Part shown: positions 28,294 to 37,006 of the stretch, one piece after another | Layout of the letters: each line of letters opens with the position of its first letter | How positions within the stretch are numbered: the stretch's first letter is position 1 | Assembly: GCF_017315725.1 (NCBI RefSeq) | Contig: NZ_JAFLRG010000001.1 | Coordinates: 806,001 to 870,000 of the forward strand | DNA from: Trinickia acidisoli | GTDB lineage: Bacteria; Pseudomonadota; Gammaproteobacteria; Burkholderiales; Burkholderiaceae | Reading direction: 5' to 3' | Length of the DNA: 64,000 nucleotides | Translations under genes and position numbers: made by a program | Notes under the pieces: model-generated | What the model was told of the DNA's origin: nothing | Databases searched by the model: none | The model's input: the letters and a program-made list of their open reading frames with translations, nothing else

Positions 28294-30132
28294 ATGGAAG
28301 CGTTGCTGCCTTACTACGAGCGTGAGCTGGCGTTTTTGCGCCGCTATTCGCGCGATTTTGCCGACCGGTACCCCAAGATCGCCGCGCGCCTGGCGTCGAC
28401 GGGCGAGCAGGGTGACGACCCGCACGTCGAGCGCATGATCGAATCGTTCGCACTGCTGACGGCGCGCGTCAACAAGAAGCTCGACGACGATCGCCCCGAA
28501 TTGACCGAGGCGCTGCTCGAGGTGCTGTATCCGCACTATCTGCGCCCGTTTCCTTCTTGCTCGATCGCGCAATTCGGCTTGCCCCACGACGGCGCGCTCG
28601 CGCGCGCGCTGACGATCGCGCGCGGCACCGCGTTGGCCTCGCGTGAAATCCGCGGCGTGCGCTGCCAATTTCGCACGGCTTATGACGTCGCGCTCGCGCC
28701 GCTACGCTTGGCGCGCGCGCGGCACACGCCGCTCGCCGAGGTGCCGCCGTCGGCCGTCACGCTGCCCGGCGATGCTTCCGCGCTGCTGTCGTTCACGTTC
28801 GAGACGACGCTACCCGAGGGCACGCTCGACGCGTTGAACCTGACGACGCTGCGGGCCTATCTCCACGGCGAGCAATCGTTCATCGCGGCGCTCACCGATT
28901 GCCTCTTCATGAAGACGGTCGGTGCCTATGTCGAAACGCCGGAGAGCCGGCTGTGGCGCTCACTCGCGGCGATGCCGATCGAGCCGGCGGGTTTCGCGCA
29001 CGCCGACGCGTTGATCGACTATCCCGCCAAATCGCATCCCGCGTACCGTGTGCTCACGGAGTATTTCGCGTTTCCCGAGAAGTTCGATTTCATCGATTTC
29101 GATCTGGCGGCGATGATCGGCGTCGCGGGACGATGCCGGCGCCTGACGTTGCACGTCGCGCTCGGCGAGCTGCGCGACGAACCGCACATCGAGCGTCTGG
29201 TGGAGTCGTTGAGCGTCAACCACGTCCGGCTTTTCTGCACGCCCGTCGTCAATTTGTTCGCGCAGCGCGGCGAGCCGATTCACGTGAGCCACGAAGCGGT
29301 GGCCTATCCGGTCGTGGCCGACGCACGCCATGCCGGCGATTACGAGGTCTACTCGATCGACGACGTGCGTCGCGTCGAGACGCGGGCGGACGGGCAAACG
29401 ATCACCGAGTTTCGGCCGTTCTACGCACTTCATCACGACGAAGCGGCACGCGCGGGTCGCTACTGGTTCGCACGCCGCAACGATTGGGTCGCGCGGCACA
29501 GCCCCGGATACGAAACGGAGATTTCGATCGTCGATGCTGACTTCGAGCCGCTCGCCGCGCGCACCGACACGCTGAGCTTGGCGCTGACCTGCACGAATCG
29601 CGATCTGCCCGCACGGCTCGCGATCGGTCTCGAGGGCGGCGATTTGTTCGCACCGTCCGATCTAGAGGTGGGCACGATCAGCCTGCTGTCGCGGCCGAGC
29701 GCGAGCGTGCGCGTTGCGCGCGGTGCGTCGATGGGCTGGCGACTTGTCTCGCATCTCGCGCTCAATCACGTCTCGCTATCGGCGCACGGCCTTGCTCCGC
29801 TCAAAGAATTGCTCGCACTCTACGACGCGCGTCGCACGGCCGTCTCGGCGCGGCACATCGCGGGCATCGTCGGCATCGAACAAAGGCCCGCAGTGCAATG
29901 GCTGCCGGGTCGACCCTTTGCGACGTTCGTTCGCGGCGTCGAAATCCGCTTGACGTTCGACGAAGCGCACTACGTCGGCACGAGCCTCGCCACGTTCGTG
30001 CGCATGCTCGATACCTTCTTCGGCCTGTTCGTACGGTTGAACAGTTTCGTCCAACTCGTGGCCGTGGCAAGCCGCACAGGCGAGGAGATCATGCGATGCA
30101 AGCCGCGCAGCGCGGAATCGACGCTGGCGTAG
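28294..30132 (+). CDS. tssF: T6SS baseplate subunit TssF
   Basis: A 612-residue baseplate wedge protein that forms a TssF2-TssG unit. The opening MEALLPYYERELAFLRRYSRDFADRYP (residues 1-27, key ELAFLR) and ARLASTGEQGDDPHVERMI are highly diagnostic, as are YRVLTEYFAFPEKFDFIDF and FVRLNSFVQLVAVASR. Length is normal. Its 3' end overlaps tssG by 37 bp. Confidence 0.98.
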   Translation: MEALLPYYERELAFLRRYSRDFADRYPKIAARLASTGEQGDDPHVERMIESFALLTARVNKKLDDDRPELTEALLEVLYPHYLRPFPSCSIAQFGLPHDGALARALTIARGTALASREIRGVRCQFRTAYDVALAPLRLARARHTPLAEVPPSAVTLPGDASALLSFTFETTLPEGTLDALNLTTLRAYLHGEQSFIAALTDCLFMKTVGAYVETPESRLWRSLAAMPIEPAGFAHADALIDYPAKSHPAYRVLTEYFAFPEKFDFIDFDLAAMIGVAGRCRRLTLHVALGELRDEPHIERLVESLSVNHVRLFCTPVVNLFAQRGEPIHVSHEAVAYPVVADARHAGDYEVYSIDDVRRVETRADGQTITEFRPFYALHHDEAARAGRYWFARRNDWVARHSPGYETEISIVDADFEPLAARTDTLSLALTCTNRDLPARLAIGLEGGDLFAPSDLEVGTISLLSRPSASVRVARGASMGWRLVSHLALNHVSLSAHGLAPLKELLALYDARRTAVSARHIAGIVGIEQRPAVQWLPGRPFATFVRGVEIRLTFDEAHYVGTSLATFVRMLDTFFGLFVRLNSFVQLVAVASRTGEEIMRCKPRSAESTLA

Positions 30133-31175
30133 TCGAGCGGCTGCTCGACACGCCTTATCGATTCCAATTCTTTCAAGCGGTTCGCGTACTCGAGACCTGG
30201 TTCTCGAAGCAAGACGCACTCGACGAGCGCGGGGCTCCGGGCGTCGCGTTCCGCAACAGCCTTGCGCTGACATTCCCGCCGAGCGAGCTCGAATGCGCGG
30301 TATCGTACGACGAGGCCGGCGAAGCATTCGCGGGGCTCGAGGCTGTGCGCGTCGCGCTCGCTCAGGGCACGATCGGCCGCATCGAACTGACACCGGCGTT
30401 TTTCGGGCTGCTCGGCGGCCAGGGCTCGCTGCCGCTGCACTACACGGAGCAGTTGATCGCGCGCGCGCAATTGCAGCGAGACCATGCGGCGCGCGAGTTC
30501 TTCGACGTTTTTTCGAATCGCGTGACGGCGCTTTTCTATGCGGCATGGAAGAAGTACCGGCTGCCGTTTCATTACGAACTCGATCGCGACGAGCGCTATT
30601 TGCCGCTGTTGCTCGCGCTGGCCGGCGTGCAAGATGCACCGACGCGCGCGCACTTGCAGCAAGGACCCGGCGCGCTGATCGACGAAGCGATCGCCGGGTA
30701 TGCGCTGCCGGCTCGGCATCGGCCCATGTCTGCCGCGTACCTCGCGCTAGCGCTCACGGACTACTTTCGTGCGCCGGTGCGCGTCGAGCAGTTCGCCGGC
30801 AAGTGGTATGCCGTGCCGCCCGAGCGGCTGACGGTGCTGGGGCAATCGAACGCGACGCTCGGGGCGACGGCGCTCGCGGGCGAGCGCGTCTGGCAGCGCG
30901 ACATGCGCGTGCAAATCGTCGTCGGCCCGCTCAGCAAACGCGATTACGAAGCGTTCCTGCCCGGCGAAGCGCGGGCGATAGCGCTCGAACGTATGCTGAC
31001 GTTGCTCGCGGGCATCACGGTCGAATACGAAGTGTCGCTCGTGCTCGCGCGCGAGGAAGTGGGCGCGAGCCAGCTTGGCGCCGGCGCGCGGCTCGGCTAC
31101 GACGCTTTCCTTTGCACCCGCGCGGCCGAGCGCGACCGCGACGACGCGCGTTACGAACTGAACGTCATTCATTGA
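30096..31175 (+). CDS. tssG: T6SS baseplate subunit TssG
   Basis: A 359-residue partner of TssF. The start is the ATG at 30096, inside the end of tssF, giving MQAAQRGIDAGVVERL and then PYRFQFFQAVRVLE, the family signature. FFGLLGGQGSLPLHYTE and NATLGATALAGERVWQRD follow. A longer open frame upstream is only the shadow of tssF. The clpV gene begins 25 bp downstream. Confidence 0.96.
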   Translation: MQAAQRGIDAGVVERLLDTPYRFQFFQAVRVLETWFSKQDALDERGAPGVAFRNSLALTFPPSELECAVSYDEAGEAFAGLEAVRVALAQGTIGRIELTPAFFGLLGGQGSLPLHYTEQLIARAQLQRDHAAREFFDVFSNRVTALFYAAWKKYRLPFHYELDRDERYLPLLLALAGVQDAPTRAHLQQGPGALIDEAIAGYALPARHRPMSAAYLALALTDYFRAPVRVEQFAGKWYAVPPERLTVLGQSNATLGATALAGERVWQRDMRVQIVVGPLSKRDYEAFLPGEARAIALERMLTLLAGITVEYEVSLVLAREEVGASQLGAGARLGYDAFLCTRAAERDRDDARYELNVIH

Positions 31176-31200
31176 TCCGACAAGCGAGAATCGATCCGAC

Positions 31201-33903
31201 ATGAGTACTCCCCTGAAGACCCTCATCGCCAAGCTCAATGCGCTATGCCTGAACGCCGCGACGCGTGCCGCGAGCCTTTGTCTTGCTCGCGGCCATTACG
31301 AAGTCGATCTCGAGCATCTGTTTCTTGCGCTCATCGAGGAGCGCGCGAGCGATCTGGCGGTCGTGCTGCGTGCGAACGGGCTCAGCATCGAAGTGTTGCG
31401 CACCGATCTCGAGCGCGAGCTCGAACGGTTGAAGACGGGCAACATGCGTACGCCGGTGTTTTCGCCGCGCTTGATCTCGTTGTTCGAGCAGGCGTGGTTG
31501 ATCGCCTCGCTCGATTCGCATGCGGCGCGCATTCGTTCCGGCCATCTGCTGCTGGCGTTGTCGACCTCGCCTGAGCTCGCGCAATACGCCGAGCGGATGT
31601 CGCCGATCTTCGCCCGCGTTCCCGTCGAGCAACTCAAACACCGCTTCGACGAAGCGACGGCCGGCTCGCACGAGGCCGGGCGCATGGGCGATGCGTCGGC
31701 GGCGGGCGTCGCTGGCGCCTCCGAAGCCGACGATGCGGCGCTCGATCCGGCGCGGCCGGCCGCGCCGTCGAAGACGCCGGCGCTCGACACCTACACGACG
31801 AATCTCACGCAGCGCGCCCGCGAAGGCCAGATCGATCCCGTGATCGGCCGCGAAGCCGAGATTCGGCAGGTGATCGACATCCTCATGCGTCGCCGCCAAA
31901 ACAATCCGATCCTGACGGGTGAAGCCGGCGTCGGCAAGACGGCCGTCGTCGAAGGGCTCGCGCTGCGCATCGCCGCCGGCGACGTGCCGCCGCCGCTCGT
32001 CGGCGTGGCGCTGCACGTGCTCGACATGGGGCTGCTGCAAGCCGGCGCGAGCGTGAAGGGCGAATTCGAAAATCGGTTGAAGAGCGTCATCGACGAGGTC
32101 AAGAAGAGCGTCGTTCCGATCATCCTTTTCATCGACGAAGCGCATACGATCATCGGCGCGGGCGGGCAAGCGGGCCAAAACGATGCGGCGAACCTGCTCA
32201 AGCCGGCGCTTGCGCGCGGCGAGCTGCGCACGATTGCCGCGACGACCTGGAGCGAATATCGAAAGTATTTCGAGAAGGACGTCGCGCTGGCACGGCGTTT
32301 CCAAGTGGTGAAGGTCGAAGAGCCGAGCGAAGCGCTCGCTTGCGCGATGGTGCGTGGATTGGCGTCGCGCATGGAAGCGCATTTCGGCGTGCGTATTCTC
32401 GACGAGGCGGTGACCGAAGCCGTGCGCTTGTCGCATCGCTACATCACGGGGCGGCAACTGCCCGACAAGGCGATCGGCGTGCTCGATACCGCCTGCGCAA
32501 AGGTCGCGCTTGCCCAAGGCTCGACGCCGGCCGTCATCGACGACGCGCGCAAGCGGATCGAGCGCATCGAGGTCGAGATCGCGGCGCTCGAGCGCGAGCG
32601 CGCGACGGGGACGGCGGGGGCCGCCCACGACGAGCGGCTCACGCAATTGCATGCAGCGCGCGAGGCCGACGGCGCCGCGCTTGCAGCCGATGAAGCGCGC
32701 TACGAGCAGGAGCGCGCGCTCGCTCAGCGGATCGAGGCATTGCGTCGCGATTTGTCTAGCACGGGGGCGGCCTCCGGGACGCAGACCCAGACGCCGAACG
32801 CCGATACGGCCGCGTTGCGGGAGGAGCTTGCACAACACGTGTCGAAGCTCGAGACGCTGCAGCAGGCGAGCCCGATGGTGCCGCTGCAAGTGGACGGGCA
32901 CGTGATCGCCGAAATCGTCGCCGCTTGGACAGGTATCCCGCTCGGACGCATGGTCAAGGACGAAATCGGCACGGTGATGAACCTGCCGGATCTGCTGGCC
33001 GCGCGCGTGATCGGCCAGGATCATGCGCTCGATGCGATCGCGCAGCGCGTGCGCACGGCCAGCGCGAACCTGGAGGATCCGCACAAGCCGCGCGGCGTCT
33101 TTCTGTTCGTCGGGCCGTCGGGCGTCGGCAAGACCGAGACGGCGCTCGCGCTCGCGGACATTCTTTACGGCGGTGAGCGCAAGCTCGTCACGATCAACAT
33201 GAGCGAGTATCAGGAAGCGCACAGCGTCTCGGGCCTGAAGGGCTCGCCGCCCGGCTATGTCGGTTACGGCGAGGGCGGGGTGCTGACCGAGGCCGTGCGC
33301 CGCAATCCGTATTCGGTCGTGTTGCTCGACGAAATCGAAAAGGCGCACCCCGACGTTCTCGAAATGTTCTTTCAGGTATTCGACAAAGGTACGCTGGACG
33401 ACGCCGAAGGGCGCGAGATCGATTTTCGGCACGCGCTGATCATCCTCACGTCGAACGTCGGCTCGGTCGCCGTGATGCAGGCTTGTTTGAATCAGGCGCC
33501 CGAGGCGCTACCCGATACGCAGGCGCTGACCGAGCTGCTGCGGCCACAACTGTACAAGGCGTTCAAGCCGGCGTTTCTCGGCCGTGTCAAGGTCGTGCCG
33601 TATTACCCGATCTCGGACGATGTCCTCGAACAGATCATCGAACTCAAGCTCGAGCGCATTCGCGCGCGCATCGCCGAGAATCATCGCGCGGCTTTTGCGT
33701 GGGACGAATCGCTCGTGGATGCGGTGTTCGCGCGGTGCACGGAAGTCGATTCGGGCGCGCGCGCGGTGGATCATATTCTCAACGGAACGCTGCTGCCCGA
33801 GCTCGCGCAGCACGTGCTGGGCCATATCGCCCAGGGCGAGCGCATCGAGCGCATTGCCGTGCGCGCGCTCGATTCGGGCGATTTCGAATACAAGGTGAGC
33901 TGA
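31201..33903 (+). CDS. clpV: T6SS disassembly ATPase ClpV (TssH)
   Basis: A 900-residue Hsp100 AAA+ ATPase that recycles the contracted TssB/TssC sheath. The N-terminal domain (about 1-155) binds TssC. The first AAA+ domain has Walker A GEAGVGKTA near residue 240 and Walker B ILFIDEAHTIIG. A coiled-coil M-domain spans about 420-560. The second AAA+ domain has GPSGVGKTE near 638 and VVLLDEIEKAHPDV. Its stop codon overlaps the tssA start by one base (TGATG). Confidence 0.98.
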   Translation: MSTPLKTLIAKLNALCLNAATRAASLCLARGHYEVDLEHLFLALIEERASDLAVVLRANGLSIEVLRTDLERELERLKTGNMRTPVFSPRLISLFEQAWLIASLDSHAARIRSGHLLLALSTSPELAQYAERMSPIFARVPVEQLKHRFDEATAGSHEAGRMGDASAAGVAGASEADDAALDPARPAAPSKTPALDTYTTNLTQRAREGQIDPVIGREAEIRQVIDILMRRRQNNPILTGEAGVGKTAVVEGLALRIAAGDVPPPLVGVALHVLDMGLLQAGASVKGEFENRLKSVIDEVKKSVVPIILFIDEAHTIIGAGGQAGQNDAANLLKPALARGELRTIAATTWSEYRKYFEKDVALARRFQVVKVEEPSEALACAMVRGLASRMEAHFGVRILDEAVTEAVRLSHRYITGRQLPDKAIGVLDTACAKVALAQGSTPAVIDDARKRIERIEVEIAALERERATGTAGAAHDERLTQLHAAREADGAALAADEARYEQERALAQRIEALRRDLSSTGAASGTQTQTPNADTAALREELAQHVSKLETLQQASPMVPLQVDGHVIAEIVAAWTGIPLGRMVKDEIGTVMNLPDLLAARVIGQDHALDAIAQRVRTASANLEDPHKPRGVFLFVGPSGVGKTETALALADILYGGERKLVTINMSEYQEAHSVSGLKGSPPGYVGYGEGGVLTEAVRRNPYSVVLLDEIEKAHPDVLEMFFQVFDKGTLDDAEGREIDFRHALIILTSNVGSVAVMQACLNQAPEALPDTQALTELLRPQLYKAFKPAFLGRVKVVPYYPISDDVLEQIIELKLERIRARIAENHRAAFAWDESLVDAVFARCTEVDSGARAVDHILNGTLLPELAQHVLGHIAQGERIERIAVRALDSGDFEYKVS

Positions 33904-35015
33904 TGCCAATCGACCTCGCACCCCTCGTCGCGCCGCTCGAAGGCGCATCGCCGTGCGGCGAGGACTTGCTGTTCTCCTCCGATTTCGACGCGATCCAGCA
34001 CGCGCGCCGCTTCGACGACCCATCGCTCGATCAAGGCGAGTGGGTGACCGAAATCAAGGAAGCCGACTGGGGCTTCGTCATCGAGCGCTGCTCGCTGTTG
34101 CTCAAGACGCAGACGAAAGACCTGCGGCTCGCCGCTTGGCTCGCGGAAGCGCTCGCGATGAAGCAGGGCGTGGCGGGGCTGTCCCAAGGCTATGCGTTGC
34201 TCGCGGCGCTTGCCGAACGCTATTGGGACACGGTGCACCCGCTGCCCGAAGACGACGACGTCGAATATCGGCTCGGTAACGTGAGCTGGCTCGCTGGCCG
34301 CACCGTGCAGTTGCTGCGCGAGGTACCGCTCACGCAGTCGTCCGGGGGCGCGTTCAGCGGGCTCGATTGGGACGTGGGGACGAACGTCGCCCAAGCCGTG
34401 CGTCGCGATCCCGACCGTGCCGACGAGATCTCGCACGGCAAGCCGTCGATCGAACAGATCGAAGCGGCCAAGCGCGCGACGCCGCCCGCGTTCTACCGAA
34501 CCTTGTTGACGGACCTGAAGGCCTTTGAAGCGGCGATGCAGGCGCTCGAGCAAGCGCTCGACGCGCGCGCCGGGACGTCGGCGCCGAGCTTTCGGCAGGC
34601 CAAAGAGGCTTATGAGTTCGTCTTCGGGCTCGCTGAACGTTTTGCGCGCGATGTCGGCGCGAAAGTCGATCCCGCGCCGGCCCAGCCGCAGCCGAGCCCC
34701 GCCGAGCGCGCGGAGCCGACGTTCAAGACCGTTCCTTCTCTCGAGACTTCGATGCCCGCCAACGCTGCCGCTCTTGCCGCCGTGCGCCATGTGGGCGCGC
34801 TTCAAACCCGTGCCGACGCCGTCGCGCAATTGCGCGCCATCGCCCGCTTTCTGCGCGCAACCGAGCCGCACAGCCCGGCCGCCTATCTTGCCGACAAGGC
34901 CGCGGAATGGGCCGACATGCCCTTGCACGAATGGCTGGGCACCGTCGTGAAGGACGGCGCCTCGCTGGCGCATATCCGGGAGTTGCTGGGCGTGAAGCCC
35001 GACGAGTCGAACTGA
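33903..35015 (+). CDS. tssA: T6SS assembly protein TssA
   Basis: A 370-residue protein with an ImpA-type N-terminal domain. It opens MPIDLAPLVAPLEGASPCGEDLLFSSDFD (residues 1-29), where SPCGEDL is the family signature, and continues with WGFVIERCSLLLKTQTKDLRL-type block near residue 57. A linker rich in Pro and Ala is near 260. The C-terminal part (PHSPAAYLADKAAEWADMPL) matches the short TssA class. TssA primes the baseplate and sheath polymerisation. It is the last gene of the rightward operon and meets the OmpA gene tail to tail. Confidence 0.95.
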   Translation: MPIDLAPLVAPLEGASPCGEDLLFSSDFDAIQHARRFDDPSLDQGEWVTEIKEADWGFVIERCSLLLKTQTKDLRLAAWLAEALAMKQGVAGLSQGYALLAALAERYWDTVHPLPEDDDVEYRLGNVSWLAGRTVQLLREVPLTQSSGGAFSGLDWDVGTNVAQAVRRDPDRADEISHGKPSIEQIEAAKRATPPAFYRTLLTDLKAFEAAMQALEQALDARAGTSAPSFRQAKEAYEFVFGLAERFARDVGAKVDPAPAQPQPSPAERAEPTFKTVPSLETSMPANAAALAAVRHVGALQTRADAVAQLRAIARFLRATEPHSPAAYLADKAAEWADMPLHEWLGTVVKDGASLAHIRELLGVKPDESN

Positions 35016-35031
35016 TGCGTGCGTTGCGCGC

Positions 35032-36015
35032 TCATTGACCGACGCGGAACTCGATGCGTCGATTGCGGGCGCGGCCGTCGTCGGTGTCGTTCGATGCGAT
35101 GGGCTGGTCGGGGCCGACGCCCATCGTCTCCATCGATCGTGGCGCGACTCCCTTCGTGACGAGGTAGCCTTTGACGGCATCGGCGCGCGCCTGGCTCAGC
35201 GCGATGTTCGATGCGCGGCTGCCGGAATTGTCGGTGTGGCCGATGATTTCCACCGTCTTGCCCGACATCTTGGCGAGCGCGGACGCCATTTGATCGAGGA
35301 TCGCACGGCCTTCCGGCGCGAGCGTGGCGCTGCCCGTCTCGAATTCGATCGTACGGTTCGCGAGTGTCGAATCGAGCAAGCCTTGCTCGGATGCGCTCAC
35401 GCGCAATCCGTTGTGGATCGTGTAGGTCGGGTTCAGCGCCGTTGCCATGTCGCTCGCGATTTGCTGACGTTGCGATTCGTTCGCGACTTCGCCCTTCACG
35501 TCGATCTGCGTGCCGTCGATCTTGAGCTGTCCCTTGCTGATCTGCTTGAGCTGCGATCCGAGCAACTTCTGCACGTTCGCGCTCCAGTTCGGCGGCGTCG
35601 ACACGCTGCCCACTTCGATCTGATCGACGACGTTGCCGGCGCCGTAGGTCTCGCGCAGCCGCGCGAGTACGGCGCCGTGCGTCGCTTCGTCGGGCACCTT
35701 GCCGCTCACGACGACTTGCCCCGGCGCGGCATCGGCCGGCGCAGGCATGCGCGTCGCAGCGCTCATCGTGCCTCCCGTGCCCGCCGCGTTTCCCGTATTG
35801 GCCGCCGCCATCTGCAACGGCGCGGGCAGGGTCGTCACATGCACGCGAATGCCGCTGGTGTCGACAGGCGTGACCGTGGCGGCGGACGACTCGTCGGCAT
35901 GCGCGGCACCGGCGGAGAAACAGCCGGCAACGGCAAGCGCCGCCGCGGCGGCGCGCCATCCCTTGCGTGGCGAAAGCCAGTTCGACTGCGGATGAGGATG
36001 CACAGTACCCATCAT
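35032..36015 (-). CDS. OmpA-family peptidoglycan-binding protein with BON-like domains
   Basis: A 327-residue exported protein, last gene of the tssM-tagF operon and 4 bp after tagF. The start is one of two adjacent ATGs (36015 or 36012) behind GAGG. A signal sequence (about 20-42, AAAAALAVAGCFSAGAAHA) has a Cys in a non-ideal lipobox. The middle holds two BON-like folds (VSGKVPDEATHGAVLARL; IDVKGEVANESQRQQ). The C-terminal OmpA domain (about 215-325) has FETGSATLAPEGRAILDQ, GHTDNSGSRASN and ARNRRIEFRVGQ. It probably anchors the secretion complex to peptidoglycan, replacing the domain missing from TssL. Confidence 0.88.
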   Translation of the reverse strand: MMGTVHPHPQSNWLSPRKGWRAAAAALAVAGCFSAGAAHADESSAATVTPVDTSGIRVHVTTLPAPLQMAAANTGNAAGTGGTMSAATRMPAPADAAPGQVVVSGKVPDEATHGAVLARLRETYGAGNVVDQIEVGSVSTPPNWSANVQKLLGSQLKQISKGQLKIDGTQIDVKGEVANESQRQQIASDMATALNPTYTIHNGLRVSASEQGLLDSTLANRTIEFETGSATLAPEGRAILDQMASALAKMSGKTVEIIGHTDNSGSRASNIALSQARADAVKGYLVTKGVAPRSMETMGVGPDQPIASNDTDDGRARNRRIEFRVGQ

Positions 36016-36019
36016 CGCC

Positions 36020-37006
36020 TCATGCCCCGACGAACGCTTCGCGGAACGTATCGAGGGCGATGCGCAGCGACAATTGCGGTTGGTCGAGATAGCTGACGAG
36101 CTTGCTGATTCCATGTTCGTTCTGGGCGTGGTCGTCGATCCATTCGGGATCGTCGATGTCGATGTTGTGCGTCGCATAGGCCTGTGGATCGACGACGCTG
36201 TGCAGCGTTTTGGCCGACGCGCCGTTGAAGCCGATGACGAGGCGTTCGCGCTCGGCGATGTTGCCGATGAAGATGGCGATTTCGAAGTCGGCCTGCGCGA
36301 GGAACGGCGCGATCAGCTCGAGCCAGAACGTCGCGACGAGGCTGCGGTAGAACGTATCGTTCGGCAGCGGCAACGTGAGCCCGCGTTCGAGATTGGGCGC
36401 ATGGCTCAGCATGACGGGCTTGAGCAGCGAGCCGAGCGCGAGCATCGCACCGCGCAGCCGCACGGGGTGGCCGCTGGCGAGCAACATCTGCTCGAGGCCG
36501 GCGAGTGTTTGATGCTCGACGAAATCGGAGAACGTGCCCTCGTGTGAATTGGCGACGCCGACGTCGATCGGCACCTGCGTATCGCCGAGCGCCTGGAGCG
36601 CGGCACCGGGCTCTTCGCAATCGTAGAGCGTGCGCATTTGCGTGGCGGCGCGCGACCACAGCCGCGCGAATGCGAGCGGGCTGCGCGCGAGGAAGGCGAG
36701 CGGCCGCTCGACTTCGAGCGCGGTGGCGGCGAGCAACGGGAAACGGCGCGAAGAAACATCGTGGCTCGACATCAAGTGGCCCGCGATCGCGAGCCGGCTT
36801 TGCGAGCCGAGGAACGCGAAATGCATCGGCTTCGCGTTGTCGTAGACGATCTTCCAGCGCGGGTCTTCGGCCAGCAGCTCCGTCGCCTGCGCGACCCAGC
36901 GGTCGAGCGTCTGGAGCAATTGCGGATTATGCGTGCTTTTGACGAAGTCCCCGCGCGAAGGAATCTTGCCGAAGTAGGCGAGTTGCGCCTGCACGGATTG
37001 CGTCAT
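36020..37006 (-). CDS. tagF: T6SS-associated protein TagF (ImpM domain)
   Basis: A 328-residue protein. The ImpM/TagF domain opens LAYFGKIPSRGDFVKS, followed by LDRWVAQATELL and FAFLGSQSRLAIAGHLMSSHD. In Pseudomonas TagF represses T6SS firing post-translationally, through Fha in a threonine-phosphorylation pathway. The kinase, phosphatase and Fha genes of that pathway are not present in this window. Its ATG overlaps the tssM stop by 4 bp. A much longer open frame upstream is the shadow of tssM and is not used. Confidence 0.93.
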   Translation of the reverse strand: MTQSVQAQLAYFGKIPSRGDFVKSTHNPQLLQTLDRWVAQATELLAEDPRWKIVYDNAKPMHFAFLGSQSRLAIAGHLMSSHDVSSRRFPLLAATALEVERPLAFLARSPLAFARLWSRAATQMRTLYDCEEPGAALQALGDTQVPIDVGVANSHEGTFSDFVEHQTLAGLEQMLLASGHPVRLRGAMLALGSLLKPVMLSHAPNLERGLTLPLPNDTFYRSLVATFWLELIAPFLAQADFEIAIFIGNIAERERLVIGFNGASAKTLHSVVDPQAYATHNIDIDDPEWIDDHAQNEHGISKLVSYLDQPQLSLRIALDTFREAFVGA

